In this document: one piece after another, positions 11,425-23,300 of the stretch | How positions within the stretch are numbered: position 1 is the first letter of the stretch | How the letters are laid out: every line of letters begins with the position of its first letter | NCBI GenBank assembly: GCA_013365365.1 | Contig: JABVXU010000013.1 | Span: 62,001-126,000 of the forward strand | Source of the DNA: Cruorifilaria tuberocauda | Taxonomy: Eukaryota > Nematoda > Chromadorea > Rhabditida > Onchocercidae | DNA length: 64,000 bases | Direction: 5' to 3' | Notes under the pieces: generated by a model | What the model was told of the DNA's origin: nothing | The model's database searches: none | What the model saw: the letters and a program-made list of their open reading frames with translations, nothing else | Made by a program: the position numbers and the translations under genes

Positions 11425-13364
11425 ATGTATATGGCAAAAATATTATTAACAAGTTTCCTGTTATTCGTCATTACAAGTAGTATCAATGGATTACCGCTAG
11501 AAAGTGAATGGAAGCGTAAATTACCGGTGGAAAGTATTAAGCATATAGGTTGTGAACTTTATCATATTTGTTTAAATTTTTAATTTAATATTGACAAATA
11601 GAGTTAATTCATAATTTCGTAAACTTTATGAAAATTACGTATTTTAATATTTGGAAATCCAAAGAAAGCATGATGCATTTTGAATGAATATAACCTTTAG
11701 CATTCATAATTCTATGAATAATCCATGTGTTTGTGTTTCCTAAAATTATTGTTGTTTTGCATGGAAAATTTCAATTTATTCTTAAAATAGAATGTTTTCT
11801 AAGGACAAGAAAACGCTGCGTGTTTAGCGTGTCTTTAATAATATTATGCATACAATGCTTATTCCTAACTAAAATTACTTAAAATTACTTACAATTACTT
11901 AATTAAGGAAGTTAGTGAACTTCATTACTCAATTTGAAAGAAAATGTTTTAGTTGTCTGTTTCAAAGAATTAGGCCACGTTTTTTATGTATTTAAATAAC
12001 GACATTTTCAGACTGAAATATTCTCATTCCTAATTTGGCATAATATTAATTATAATATTTTAATGGATAAGTTGAAAGAAATAAATTATTAAATTATCAA
12101 TGTAATTAAATCATGATTATAATATTAAACAAGAATGTTTGAAATTCACACTTTTTCATCTGCACAAGCAAATGAAAAAAGTTTGTTTGTGAAAGTTTAT
12201 GAAGCTCATAAGTAATTATAAATAATATTCTTAATTGATCGGCTCTTATGCAGCTTTAAAAGATCAATAGAAATATTATTGATTTTGTCGAATATTTGTT
12301 TTTCTTAAAAAATTTTAATCTATTCTGAGATACAATAATAATAATATAGTTGTATGAAATTTTTAAATAAACGGAAAACAAATTGCAGGTAACAGTTTAC
12401 GTCCTGGACGGCCATTAAAGCGCAGCAACTATGCCGATTTCACAGATTTTCATCCAGTGGATTTCAGTATGATTGGAGGTAATATGATTTCTTTCTCCTA
12501 GTAAACGACAAAATATGTCAAGAACATTTCTGAGTTTATTAATCTTTTTCGATAAGAAAGGTAAACAAATTAAAGAACAAATAACTAATGATTACTTTTA
12601 TTTATTTATAAGAGTATTACTTCTATTTAATATTAAATAATATATTAGAATCAGTATGACAAGTGTAAGCTGCCGTTTATTTTAAGAAAATTAATGAAAA
12701 TGACGTTAACAATGTTTCACCTATATTCTTGGATTTTCACTTAAAATTCCGATAGCATTTATGATCTTTCATAGATTTTCTTTTGGATTGATTTCGATTA
12801 AAATTTGAATGGTCATTCGAACATCTTTATCGTAACTGAGAAAATTTTCGTTCACAATTTTCTTTGGCGTATTAGACGTAAATCGTTCGCTTGAAGTGCA
12901 AGTCTCAAAAATTTTCTCTTCACATAGCTTTCTCTCTCCAGTTCTTCAGTTGTATGAAAGTTTATTTGTTTTGTCAAACTTAAACTTATTTTACTTTGTT
13001 TTATTTGTTCGCAAATACTTCGACATTACCATGTTTAATGTCATTATCAAACAACGATATATCCGATATTTCATATCTAAAAGTAGTACAAAAAATGGAT
13101 TGAATTTCGGAACTGAGAAATATTTTTCTAATGATAGTTCAAAATAAATAAGCTAATCCGGAAAACGAAATCCCGATTTTAATCCCGTTTGCTCAAAAAA
13201 ATTTGTAAATTCCTTTCCAAAAGTTTTTAATTTTTTCACTTTGAAAAAATGTAATCAATAAAGGAACGATTTCAGATGGAATGGTTTTCGAATTTGTACC
13301 AAGACATGATATCTGGCGATTATATCGTCCAAAACGATTATTTTTACCGAATCTAAGTCGCTAA
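11425..13364 (+). CDS. Small secreted protein with dibasic sites, unrecognised
   Basis: Three exons (11425-11548, 12389-12478, 13276-13364) join in phase 1 at both junctions and give 303 nt, 100 aa. Residues 1-22 form a clear signal peptide (hydrophobic KILLTSFLLFVIT, likely cleavage after SSING). The mature part has no cysteine. It carries basic clusters KRK (30-32), KR (52-53) and KR (91-92), plus a monobasic PGR (47-49). The longest segment, residues 54-90, is acidic and aromatic (NYADFTDFHPVDFSM). This layout resembles a neuropeptide or prohormone precursor cut by furin/PC2-type proteases, but I recognise no family and no repeated peptide. It could instead be an ordinary secreted effector. 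A poly(A) hexamer follows 156 nt after the stop. Confidence 0.72.
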
Positions 13365-14097
13365 ATTTAAATCAGATCAGATGAATATGGATGATTGTGA
13401 GATTCGCCACTATTTTCCATCTTACTCGTCTTCATGCTAACGATATCAATTATTCTCCTTCTGTTTTTTAGCTTCATCACATTCGTCTATTTAACTGGGA
13501 CTGTTAGTGAAACTAAAATAATAAATTGAAAATAAACTCTCAATTTACCCCTTATACTCCTTAGAAAGTTGCATACAAAAAGCATTGCGAATCTTCAAAC
13601 GATAACAGTTGAAAGGCATAAGCAAACATATATAAATATTAGATAAGAGGTAAATTTTGTTTTGAATTATTGGAAAATCAATTTACTGAGCAAGTATTTT
13701 ACTTCCTGAAGTATGCATTATCCACTCACTGTAAAACAGAAAACAACATATTGAATTAATAATACATCTGCTAATAATAGATAAACACATGATAACGATA
13801 AGAATAATCTCTTATTTCATTAATGTCTGTCCTCTTCGCGTCTCATCTATTTAGTCAAGCATCGATAACTGAAGATTTGGAAATCTTCAGACTAAATAGA
13901 ATTCTCCGAAATATAGTAATGGGTTAAAATGAAAAAAATCATCTCAAACTATATCACTCTTTACCAACTATACGCCCTATACTGCTTGTAAATACACCGA
14001 AAAGACACGAAAATGTATTATAATTTCTTTTAGTTTAAAAATCAACATATCAGATATTTCAAGACAATTATACTCATTTGTGCTTTCTTCCGTGTTT
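13365..14097. other. Convergent intergenic region
   Basis: These 733 bp separate the 3' ends of the secreted peptide gene (+) and EF-G1 (-). The stretch holds the 3' UTRs of both and the AATAAA at 13520-13525. No further feature was recognised. Confidence 0.6.
13520..13525 (+). terminator. Probable poly(A) signal of the secreted peptide gene
   Basis: AATAAA lies 156 nt after the TAA at 13362-13364, in the right orientation. Assigned by position only. Confidence 0.4.
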
Positions 14098-17000
14098 TTA
14101 TTTTTTCTTTTTCTTTTCGTCTTCTTTTTTGCTCTCTTGCGCTTCTTTCCACTCTCTCATAACTTGTTGTTGGATATCCAGAGCCAATGGTGCATATCTA
14201 AATAGTCAAAATCAGCCCTCGACAATTTGGCTGATTAGCAGGTGGATTGAATAGAATGATGGACAGCTAACAATACTACTTGGTAAAGTTGATATATGCA
14301 TTTGAAGTTTCGCATTCATATCAACAAGCGTGTTTTTTTTAAATCGAACAGCAAGTATAAGTAGTCAAATTATGAAATTAAAAAAAAGAGACTATACCAT
14401 GCTATTCGTAGAAAAGAATATGAAGTTTTTTCTGTAATATTTAGTACCAGTAAAATATACTGCCATTTTATTCTTAATCTAAAAAAATTTTGGATACTTT
14501 CCCTTCAGCTAATATAACTTTAACATTTTTCGTGATATATATCCCCGAAATATTATTAAATCAAGAGATAAAAGTAAAATCGCATAATTGCAATAATCAA
14601 GGGAGATTGCTAATTTGCTTAAGTTACCTGACAAATTCCATTACATATTCTCCTTTTCCTTTTGTCATTGTCCGCAACTTTGTCGAATAACCGAACATCG
14701 TTCTTAGAGGAGACTAAAAATGATAACGAAGAGTAAAATATCGAACGAAAGAGATATGTTGAAACTAGATTAACTTTTCACACACTTCAAAAAGGATATT
14801 GAAAATAAAATAAGGATTTGGATTTAAAAATTATTTAAGTAATTAATTTCAAATTTAAATAATTTAACTGATGCTAACCATATTTCCATAGTCTATACAC
14901 TGTCTTCATCATTCATTTTGCTAATTTCATTACGTGCGAAGAAAAAGTCTTACTTCACATGTGATCGTTAAATAACCGCCAGAAAGCGATGAATCCACCA
15001 AAATAGAACCTGATGACAGTGTACCCGATATTGAATTCTAAATATACTTATTTTATTGCAGTAGTGAACTCAAAACCTAAGTAGATCAAATCAAACCAGA
15101 AAATAAGTTCGTACTACCTGAAATTCTTCTGGAATAGTTATGTCCACTTTCATTATGGGCTCCAACAATTTCCACTCAGCTTTCACAAATGCTAAAATGC
15201 TAAAAAATTTTTGCTTATAATATAAGGACAAAACGCGATACCAAATGTTACTTTATTTTTTAAGCTGTTAGGAAAACAACTAATATTCAAATTAAACATT
15301 AGTATTCGCAATAGTGAAGAAAGACATCAAAAAGTTGAACTTAGTCACTGTAATCGAAATCCAAAAATGTTACAAACAAAAACAAAAATAAGTTTTCCGA
15401 TTAGATCAATACATCTATCAATTATATTAGGGAAAAAAACTCATTTACTAACCTTCCCTCATCATATTCTGCATGGTACTGATCATAGCAATATCGGTTG
15501 AATCAACTTCATGTGTTTTACCATCCTGTAGCCGTACTTTTATTCCAGCAATTTTAGTATTAATCAATGGACCTTCGTCTAACATCATATTAAAGCCCTG
15601 AAAATTTTCTAGAATATTCGGATTAATTTCAATTATGTCTTTTTTAATTTTTGCGGTAGATTCTTAATTCAACTTGTAGTTCAGCTGAATTAAGAATCTA
15701 CCGCACTCCTAATTCAATTTTAAATCAATTGCAAAGCTACCAGTAAAATTTAGCAATTAGTAGAATTTACTTTCTTCAGCGGAACAATAAGATTTTTAGG
15801 TATGTTGCTTCCAACTGTTTCATCAACAAATTCAACTTCCGCATTCCGATTCGGTGGCAGTGGTTCTATCACTCCTTCAATTTCTCCATACTGTCCCTGA
15901 CCCCCAGTCTGCTTTTTATGCCGATAATAAAATCTTAAAAGGGAAAACTATTACTCGATTAAACAAATTATAATAACAATATAAAATATTTGAATACATT
16001 GATATAACCATAAATATTATCAGAAAATTTTGAAGTTTTGATGTTAAAAAATTTCGGAAACTGATAAGTTCGGAATAAATAATTATTTTTAATAGTTAAA
16101 TATTTTATTACATATGCACAATTTTGTGAATGATAAAGGAAATAAAATGAATTAAAAATATACTTATATGGCTTCGCAAGAGTTTCACGATAAGCAACTG
16201 CTGGTGTGCCTAATACAACAGGACAATTAAACTCGCTTTTCATGCGTTGAGCATAGATTTCCTGAAATGACAAAACAGAAAATGAATTTGAAACAGCATA
16301 TATGAAATTATCGATATGAAAATATTTGAGGTTCACCAAATGTAATTCGCCCATTCCAGAGACTACGGTTTCTCGCGCTTCTGTATTATATTCCTTACGG
16401 AATGTTGGATCTTCCTTAGTGAAACGATTTAAAGCCTTCATAAATTTTTCGCCATCTTTATTGTTTAAACATCGAATAGACATCGAAATAACTGGTTCCG
16501 GAATGTGCATTGATTCCTCAAAAATGCAACTCATAAAATTATCATCAAAATTGTAGAATTGTAGTATAATATTCTTTATATTACATTCCTCAATTAAGCA
16601 AGAAATCAACTTACACAGTAGACTTTATAATCAATTTCGCCGCAAAATGTTTCACCCGAAAAACATTCTAGACCGTACGTGGCGCAAATATCACCAGCAA
16701 ATGCAGTATCGATTTCCTAAACGCAAAAACACAAGTTATTTGGAAAAAAATATAATGTTAAGCTATTTTAAACTAGTCTGAATTAAGAAAATTAAATCTC
16801 ACCTGTAATGAATTGGCATGAATGCGCACTAATTTTTGTACGCGTACTTTTCTGCCATCCTTTGAAGCGTAAATGGTATCACCACGACACAACTGCCCTT
16901 GATAAATACGGAAATACGTTAGCTGTCCGAATTTTCCGGCCTATAAAACATATTGATCATGAATACCAATATTTGATTTTTTCAAACAACTTTTAAGCGA

Positions 17001-20000
17001 AAATATTTTATAGGAGAGATCAAGTAGAAATTTTTTGTAGTAATTTGGAAATTCTGAAAAAAAATAGTCAAGTGTCAGAAAACATCAAGAATTCAACCTC
17101 TAATTTAAATGCAAGACCAACAAAGGGATGATTATTACTGCGCTCAGGATTTAGTATAATTTGTTCCTCTTTTCCGGTTCTGAAATATCAGAAATTAAGA
17201 CTCAAGGAAAGATCAAAAGATACATAAGTGAGAAGTCAAAACAAAAACAAAGCCAAAAGCTTCAGAGTATCCAACTTTCTAAATCTTCTAAAACTCCAAC
17301 ATTTAAGATTTCATAAGTACTCGCATTTTGTTTAAGACTGAAGCTTGATTCACCACTTCCGATGGATTGGGTAGATAGCGGACAACAGCATCAATCATCG
17401 ATTGAACACCTTTATTCTTTAACGCCGTGCCAATAAACATAGGTACAAAGCTTCTCTTAATTGTAGCCCTCCGAACAGCTTCGTGAATTTGAGACGGAGT
17501 TGGTGTAACATCACCGAGCCATTGTTCCGCAATGAAATCATCGCCATTCGCAAGATATTCTGCAATTTCATAGCACAAAATAGCACCTTAATGGTACATT
17601 TTGATTATGGTATCAGATCAATAAAAAAATGTTTTGTTTCAGAGCGAAGTGGTAAGAAACAATATAAAATACATCAATAAACAACTTATAGGTTGAAAAA
17701 CTGCTAAACTTTTATATATGAAAATTTTTAATTCCTCTTTCCCACTCACCGTATCATCTTATGATGTGAAAATATAATATTAAGTTAGAAAAGCAAATCA
17801 AAAAAATTAAAAGACGTAAAAATAAAAATCAGTTGTACCTATCAATTCTTGACGCATATCTTTTACTTGAGTCCGTAATTCTACCGGTATTTCATCCTTT
17901 CTTAACATACTTCCATAACAATCTTCGCTATACACTGCTTCCTCTTCGATGATATCAACGATACCCTATATTAAATACATAAGGTGTATATGATAATTGA
18001 ATGTTAACAATTTGAACCTAATAAAGGAATTTTTCATTCTCAGAATAAAAAATATCCCTCTATTGGAGAGAGCTGTCGTCCCACAAATCAATCGAGGCTA
18101 ACTAAAATAATATCAGTCAATAGTGTGTTTGAAAAACAACAATTTTAAGGCTTGAACATTTTCCACCAATATATAATATAAATAATCAACTGATATAATA
18201 AACCTTGAAATCATTTTCTTTCCCAATCGGAATTTGCAGTAAAGCTGTGTTATGCTTCAACTTTATTCGCATATCATTTAACGCTCTGTAACAAAACGTG
18301 ACATGTTATAAGACAACGTTTAAATGCAGAACACAAATTAAAATACAGTACTTGAATGGATTTGCACCGGTTCGATCCAATTTGTTCACAAATGTAATAA
18401 ACGGCACACTGTAGCGTTCTAATTGTCGATTAACAGTGAACGTCTGGCTCTGTACTCCGCCAACTCCACAAAGTACTAACACAGCGCCGTCCAGCACACG
18501 TAAAGCCCGTTCAACTTCCACCGTGAAATCAACATGTCCTAATTTCATCTTATTAATGAAATATATATATATATATAACAATTCCAGTACAATAGTATCC
18601 GAAATTGAAGTTTAAAAAACTCAGGGTCATTTTTATGCAAGATCTTTAATAAAACAACAAAAACGTGAAAAACCTGGAGTGTCAATAATATTAATATTTA
18701 CACCATTCCAATCAACGTAAGTTGCAGCTGACTGAATGGTGATTCCTCGTTCTCTTTCCAAATCCATAAAATCCATTGTTGCTCCAACTTCATCCTTTCC
18801 TCTCACCTGAAATGTATATTTTGCCTTTTTCCAACTAATGGCTTTAATGAATTATTGATTGCACATATATCAAAAAACAAGTTAAAATTTACAAAACGAT
18901 CTAAACACTTGTGCTGCATAACGTTAAAACTATTGTACCATTACCAACGTTAACAAATCAGTGCAAAAATATTTTTTTTTACTTTTCATGCTGAGTATCA
19001 ATTTGTATTTTATTAAGTTATACAGCGCTTTTCATTATATTTTTTTTTTGGATCTTTTCAATTCAAAACTACAACTGTTCGTAGAACAATCAATTTAAGA
19101 AAGTAATATTCCTATAAGCAAAATAGTAAAAGGTTATACAGCAAATTATATTGGAAGGAGACTATACTAAAAACAGAATCCCAAAATATGCTTGAAATTA
19201 CTTAATCTCGCTAAGCTTCATTAATTTTAATCATTATCTCCATCTAATGTTATCTTGAGTTCTGTATAAAAGTGCAATATAACAGTCTAAAAATAATGGA
19301 TATTTTGATTAAAATCATACTTCGTGCATTTCCTTGATCCGACCGGCATAATACAAAATTCTTTCTGTAACCGTAGTCTTTCCAGAGTCAATATGAGCAG
19401 ATATACCTGAAAATCTTATAAAACGAACTTAAAAATCTTGTCAACTTGTTGAACATACATATGGTATACTTCCTTACTTTTCTCGAAAAAGAAATTCTAT
19501 GAAAAAGCAAACCTATATTGCGGATTTTTTCTAGTGGTTTTATTCGGTGGAAAGGAAGGGGATCAGTTTGTGTTGTAACAAAATTCTTCCAATTCACGAT
19601 AAGCTGTAAGTAGATACAGTAAATACTTCTTAGAGACTCTTAGATACCTCGGTTATATAAACCACCTTGCGTAAATGTATTTGTTTTTCTTTATTATACA
19701 TTTAACTAAATGAGAGTGATTTTCCTGTTTACTTGATGTCAACTTTACCATTTTTAGAGTGCATTACATATATAATGTCAATAGAAGCGATAAAATATCT
19801 TTGTATTTGACCAATTACATAAAAGGATGTAATAAGGTAAAATATTAAAATCCGATCTTACTGATTTGATATTTAGTCGAATAGGCTTGCTTCGACTTAG
19901 TACCATTATCAAACGTCCCTAGCAATTTCTGATACGATGTGAATTACTTATGCAGTAGTTATGCCCACATTCGGCGAACCTAAAGTAATGTAAATAGACC

Positions 20001-20318
20001 ATAGACCTAGTTATTTTACAAATTTTACATGACCGACACCATTCTTCAAATTTACAACTGTACAAAGATTGATCTTAACAACTCCCTCTTTTCCAAAGAT
20101 TTCATTAATAGAAAATGCTTCTGCACTCATGTTTTTGACGAATGAATAGATAAAAATATGAATATATTGTTGACAAAGTTGCAAGTTGAAAACTCCTTAG
20201 CGGTAAACTATAGAAATTAAAAATTTATTTTGAAATTATGTGCACACGATAAATCACGATTTACAGCTTCACATTATAAAACACATTAAAATGGATATCT
20301 AATCACCTTGAACAGCAT
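14098..20318 (-). CDS. gfm-1: Mitochondrial elongation factor G1 (19 exons)
   Basis: This GTPase drives ribosome translocation in mitochondrial protein synthesis. Exons, minus order: 20318-20307, 19603-19513, 19406-19321, 18806-18674, 18538-18352, 18285-18204, 17965-17839, 17559-17325, 17179-17098, 16940-16803, 16716-16615, 16516-16337, 16261-16164, 15933-15771, 15597-15453, 15191-15118, 15037-14954, 14713-14628 and 14197-14098. They total 2205 nt, 734 aa. The P-loop AHIDSGKT is at residues 38-45, GITIQ follows, then DTPGH (105-109) and NKLDR (159-163). Domains II-V follow, with [15 protein letters not shown] and [22 protein letters not shown] and GKGEYVMEF confirm EF-G1 rather than EF-G2. 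The C-terminus is a lysine run. The first exon codes only MLFK and is the least certain part. The exon 8/9 junction needs a GC donor to stay in frame. Confidence 0.95.
15652..15705. repeat. Perfect 20-bp inverted repeat in a gfm-1 intron
   Basis: The arms at 15652-15671 (TGCGGTAGATTCTTAATTCA) and 15686-15705 are exact reverse complements around a 14-nt spacer. The hairpin lies in the intron between the exons 15771-15933 and 15453-15597. It is far more perfect than random AT-rich DNA would give. It could be a fold-back element remnant or a recent inversion-duplication. No miRNA homology is claimed. Confidence 0.85.
17180..17324 (-). other. Probable GC-AG intron of gfm-1
   Basis: The upstream exon must end two bases into a codon, because the downstream exon (TTTCAG acceptor at 17180-17182) begins with the last base of one. 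Every GT in the upstream exon end is in phase 0. The sequence AAAAT|GCGAGT, a good GC-type donor, gives exactly the required phase and the peptide LNK-ITGKEEQI, which aligns with other EF-G1 proteins. With it the whole 19-exon model is divisible by three. Confidence 0.7.
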
Positions 20319-20373
20319 CCTACAAACAGTGGAATCACTTTCTCACATCACTCAAAGCTTTTCATCAATAGCG
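20319..20373 (-). promoter_or_regulatory. Intercistronic spacer with trans-splice acceptor (ZW10 to EF-G1)
   Basis: Only 55 bp separate the ZW10 stop codon from the EF-G1 ATG on the same strand. The spacer ends CACTGTTTGTAG|G-ATG, a good acceptor placed one base before the start. There is no room for a promoter, so EF-G1 is probably made from a shared pre-mRNA and capped by spliced-leader addition, as in nematode operons. Confidence 0.65.
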
Positions 20374-23300
20374 TTAATTAATCCTTGATAATACTTGAGC
20401 TCTTTTTTCAGTATTCTGGAATAAAGCTTTCACTAAATAACGCACCTCATCCGCATGTAACCACTGTGCCAGTGGTCCTTTTCCATCACACCACCGATCA
20501 TAAATATTCTAAATTAATAACTATATTAATGAATTGCCTTTCCGTAGAATGCCATATTTATGGTATCGATGGAACACGACCCAACTTTAACTAATTTCCA
20601 TATTATCATATATATATTAATAATTCATATATATATTAGTACGAGCAAATGAGAAATGAGAACCTGTAAAGATGAATCGAGGCAAAACAATAATTCCTTG
20701 ATGCGGAAATATGAAGCTTCGGCATATCTATGGATGGAAGAATGATGTGACTGTTCAATCTAAAAGTGTATCTTCTTAACGTTGTGTGTTATCCTCCACT
20801 CATGGAAAAGAAATACAGCTTGAAACAAAAAACGGCTGTTACTATTATTAATACCGATATTCAACTAATGTTATTATTGATAAAACATTAAAAATTTGCT
20901 GAAAACAACTAGTACTTCCGAGATCAAGAAATGCGTAATAATTAGATAACCAGTTAAAAAAATTAAATCATTGATACGTCATGCATTTTATTCCTGTTCA
21001 TTGTCCACAAAACTTGTCTTTTTTGCATTACTGTATTCCGAAATTTTTTTAATGATGGAATAATCGAATGATATAAAACTTACAACAAATAACATTTCTG
21101 ATCTCTTCAAAATCTTCCTCAGTGCTATAGCACTTAGTTCGGCATCGGCTGCTCGAATATCTTCTGTAGATAACAACATTTTGATCAGTGTATTGAAGAA
21201 AAAAGAAACGACATTGCCAACACAGTTTGCATAAACTGTTTTGGTTAGGACCTGCAAAAAACGTCACTTCATTTTAAAAAAATTTAACAAAAATCTTCAT
21301 TACAAAATCTAGCTAACATCATTTTAGTATTCTTTCTCTCAGAAAGCGTACTGAACGAACAGACAGCTACTTATGGCGCAGAACATTGCTCAATGCATTC
21401 GAACAGCAGTTATGTTACCATTACAAAGTTGATCAAATCAATAAAAGGATCAAAGAGACGACATAACAAAACCAGTAAGAGTCAGTAATCAAAACAGCTA
21501 ATAATTCACCTTTTTCCAGATTTCAGAAATTTGCTCCAAATTCATCATACAGCCATCCAGACATTTCATGCACTTTTCGTATTGTGAAACGTCATCCAAG
21601 CCAAAAAAGACTGGAAAAGTTTTGTTATTCAATTGATGAGATCTAAAAATGAACTAAAATTATATTTTGTTCTTCCGTAAAAGAATGCGCCGGTATGCTA
21701 ACTTTTATCATCTGCCAAGAGAGTAGAAATCTGACGACGACAATGTGTTAATTGCTTTTCCATAGATTGTGCAGCAATTTGTCGAAGGATCGGAATGAAA
21801 TCCGCGAAGGAAATAAATAGATTTTTTGCCTGTAAAAGTTTTAAGAGCATTTTTTCTTAAATACTTTATGGTCTGATCTACTCAGTTGCAAATAAGGAAA
21901 CGCATAAGAAACCAGAAAGATACTAAAGGATAAATAATAAAAAGAAAATCATAATTTCTGTTGAAAAGAATGGCTATCATGCAACAAAAACGGTAATAAT
22001 GCAACCTGCATAACATCGCGCATTTTCGGCAATATTTCGACTGTTATAACCATTATTCGATGACATATATAATAACAATTGTTGTAAAATATAGCTGAAA
22101 AATTGAGCATTGTCAAACCTACGCAAAATGGCTCTGGTCACTACTGATTTCTGATTCATAAAAATAAACAACAAAGTCAACCAAAATCCCAAATAAGTAC
22201 GTCAGAAATTAGAAACTAATGTAATAAACCTTCTTTGCAAAAATGACAACTATCTAAGTCTAATAAGAACTATACTAAGGATAAGCAAATTGTAACAACT
22301 ACCTAAGTGAATAAGTCAATATTCAAAAAACAAAATTATTAAAAAAAAAACCAATTTTTGAAAAGTAACATCCTAACCTGCCAAAACAGGAACCGAAGAA
22401 ATTTCAGAATCATGCTTTCGGGGTGCAGTCCATGCATAAAGTTCGACTATGTTACGGGAGGTTTGTAAAATTTTAGCCATTGCTTCCGCAGAATCTGCTT
22501 TCGCTGCATCGTCCAATGCTCTTATTATTAAATCTGCTATATCGATAACTGTTTTACTAAAATAAGTACAATTATGTTGTGATTTCAGTATATTTCACAT
22601 GGAAATGTTTAAAGTATCTTGATCTCTGTAACATTTCATATCAGTATCACCATTTACAACTATACTTAGATCCAATTAATTACCAATAGCATAACAAACT
22701 ATTGATACAACAAAATGGAACTGGCAAATATCATCACCTTATTTCGACAAAAGTAATATTTACGAGAAAATAGATACAAAGAAACATCTTGATCAAAAAT
22801 AATCCAAAAGTTAGATGAGAAACAAATAATAAAACATTAGACCTGACTTGACAGCTCACCAACCGCATCAATTTCGGATAATGTTCCTCATTTTTATTAG
22901 TTTCCTCCGATTTCTGCAATCCAAGTTTAACAAATTCTTCAACAGTTTCATCGTCATCTATGTTTGAGCCTACCTGTAACAGTTCAATTATTACTCCGGA
23001 AAATTCTTTGGAAATAAAACGTGAACGAAGGACTGTGGATGATTACAACATCCACTAAAGCATTAGCCCATTATTTAATACAAATAATTAACGGTAAGAA
23101 TGAAATAATTAACGGTAGATTTATACGGAAAAGTTTATCATACCTTAATCAAAATACACTAATCAAAACGATAAAAAATATATACTGAAACAAATTCTGT
23201 TAACGGCGCTTCAATAAGGGTTCGTGCTTCGTCAATAATCTTGCTGCACCGTCGATTAATAAACGTGCTCTCATAATTTTCAGCAAATTTACGGAATGGC

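Noticed and set aside
18560..18577. TA dinucleotide run in an EF-G1 intron, and similar runs at 20610-20640
   Set aside because: Short microsatellites typical of AT-rich introns; no regulatory meaning can be supported.
20011..20130. Minus-strand 39-codon open frame beginning [13 protein letters not shown], inside the first intron of EF-G1
   Set aside because: A splice after GVGH could join it in frame to EF-G1 exon 2, but the segment is acidic and unlike a mitochondrial targeting sequence. The MLFK exon has a better acceptor and operon-like spacing. It is kept only as an alternative start.
20988..21083. Read-through of ZW10 exon 13 to a stop (VSFISFDYSIIKK...)
   Set aside because: A GTAAGT donor at 21083 and a TTTTAG acceptor at 20760 join in phase and recover the conserved ZW10 C-terminus. 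The read-through would lose it.
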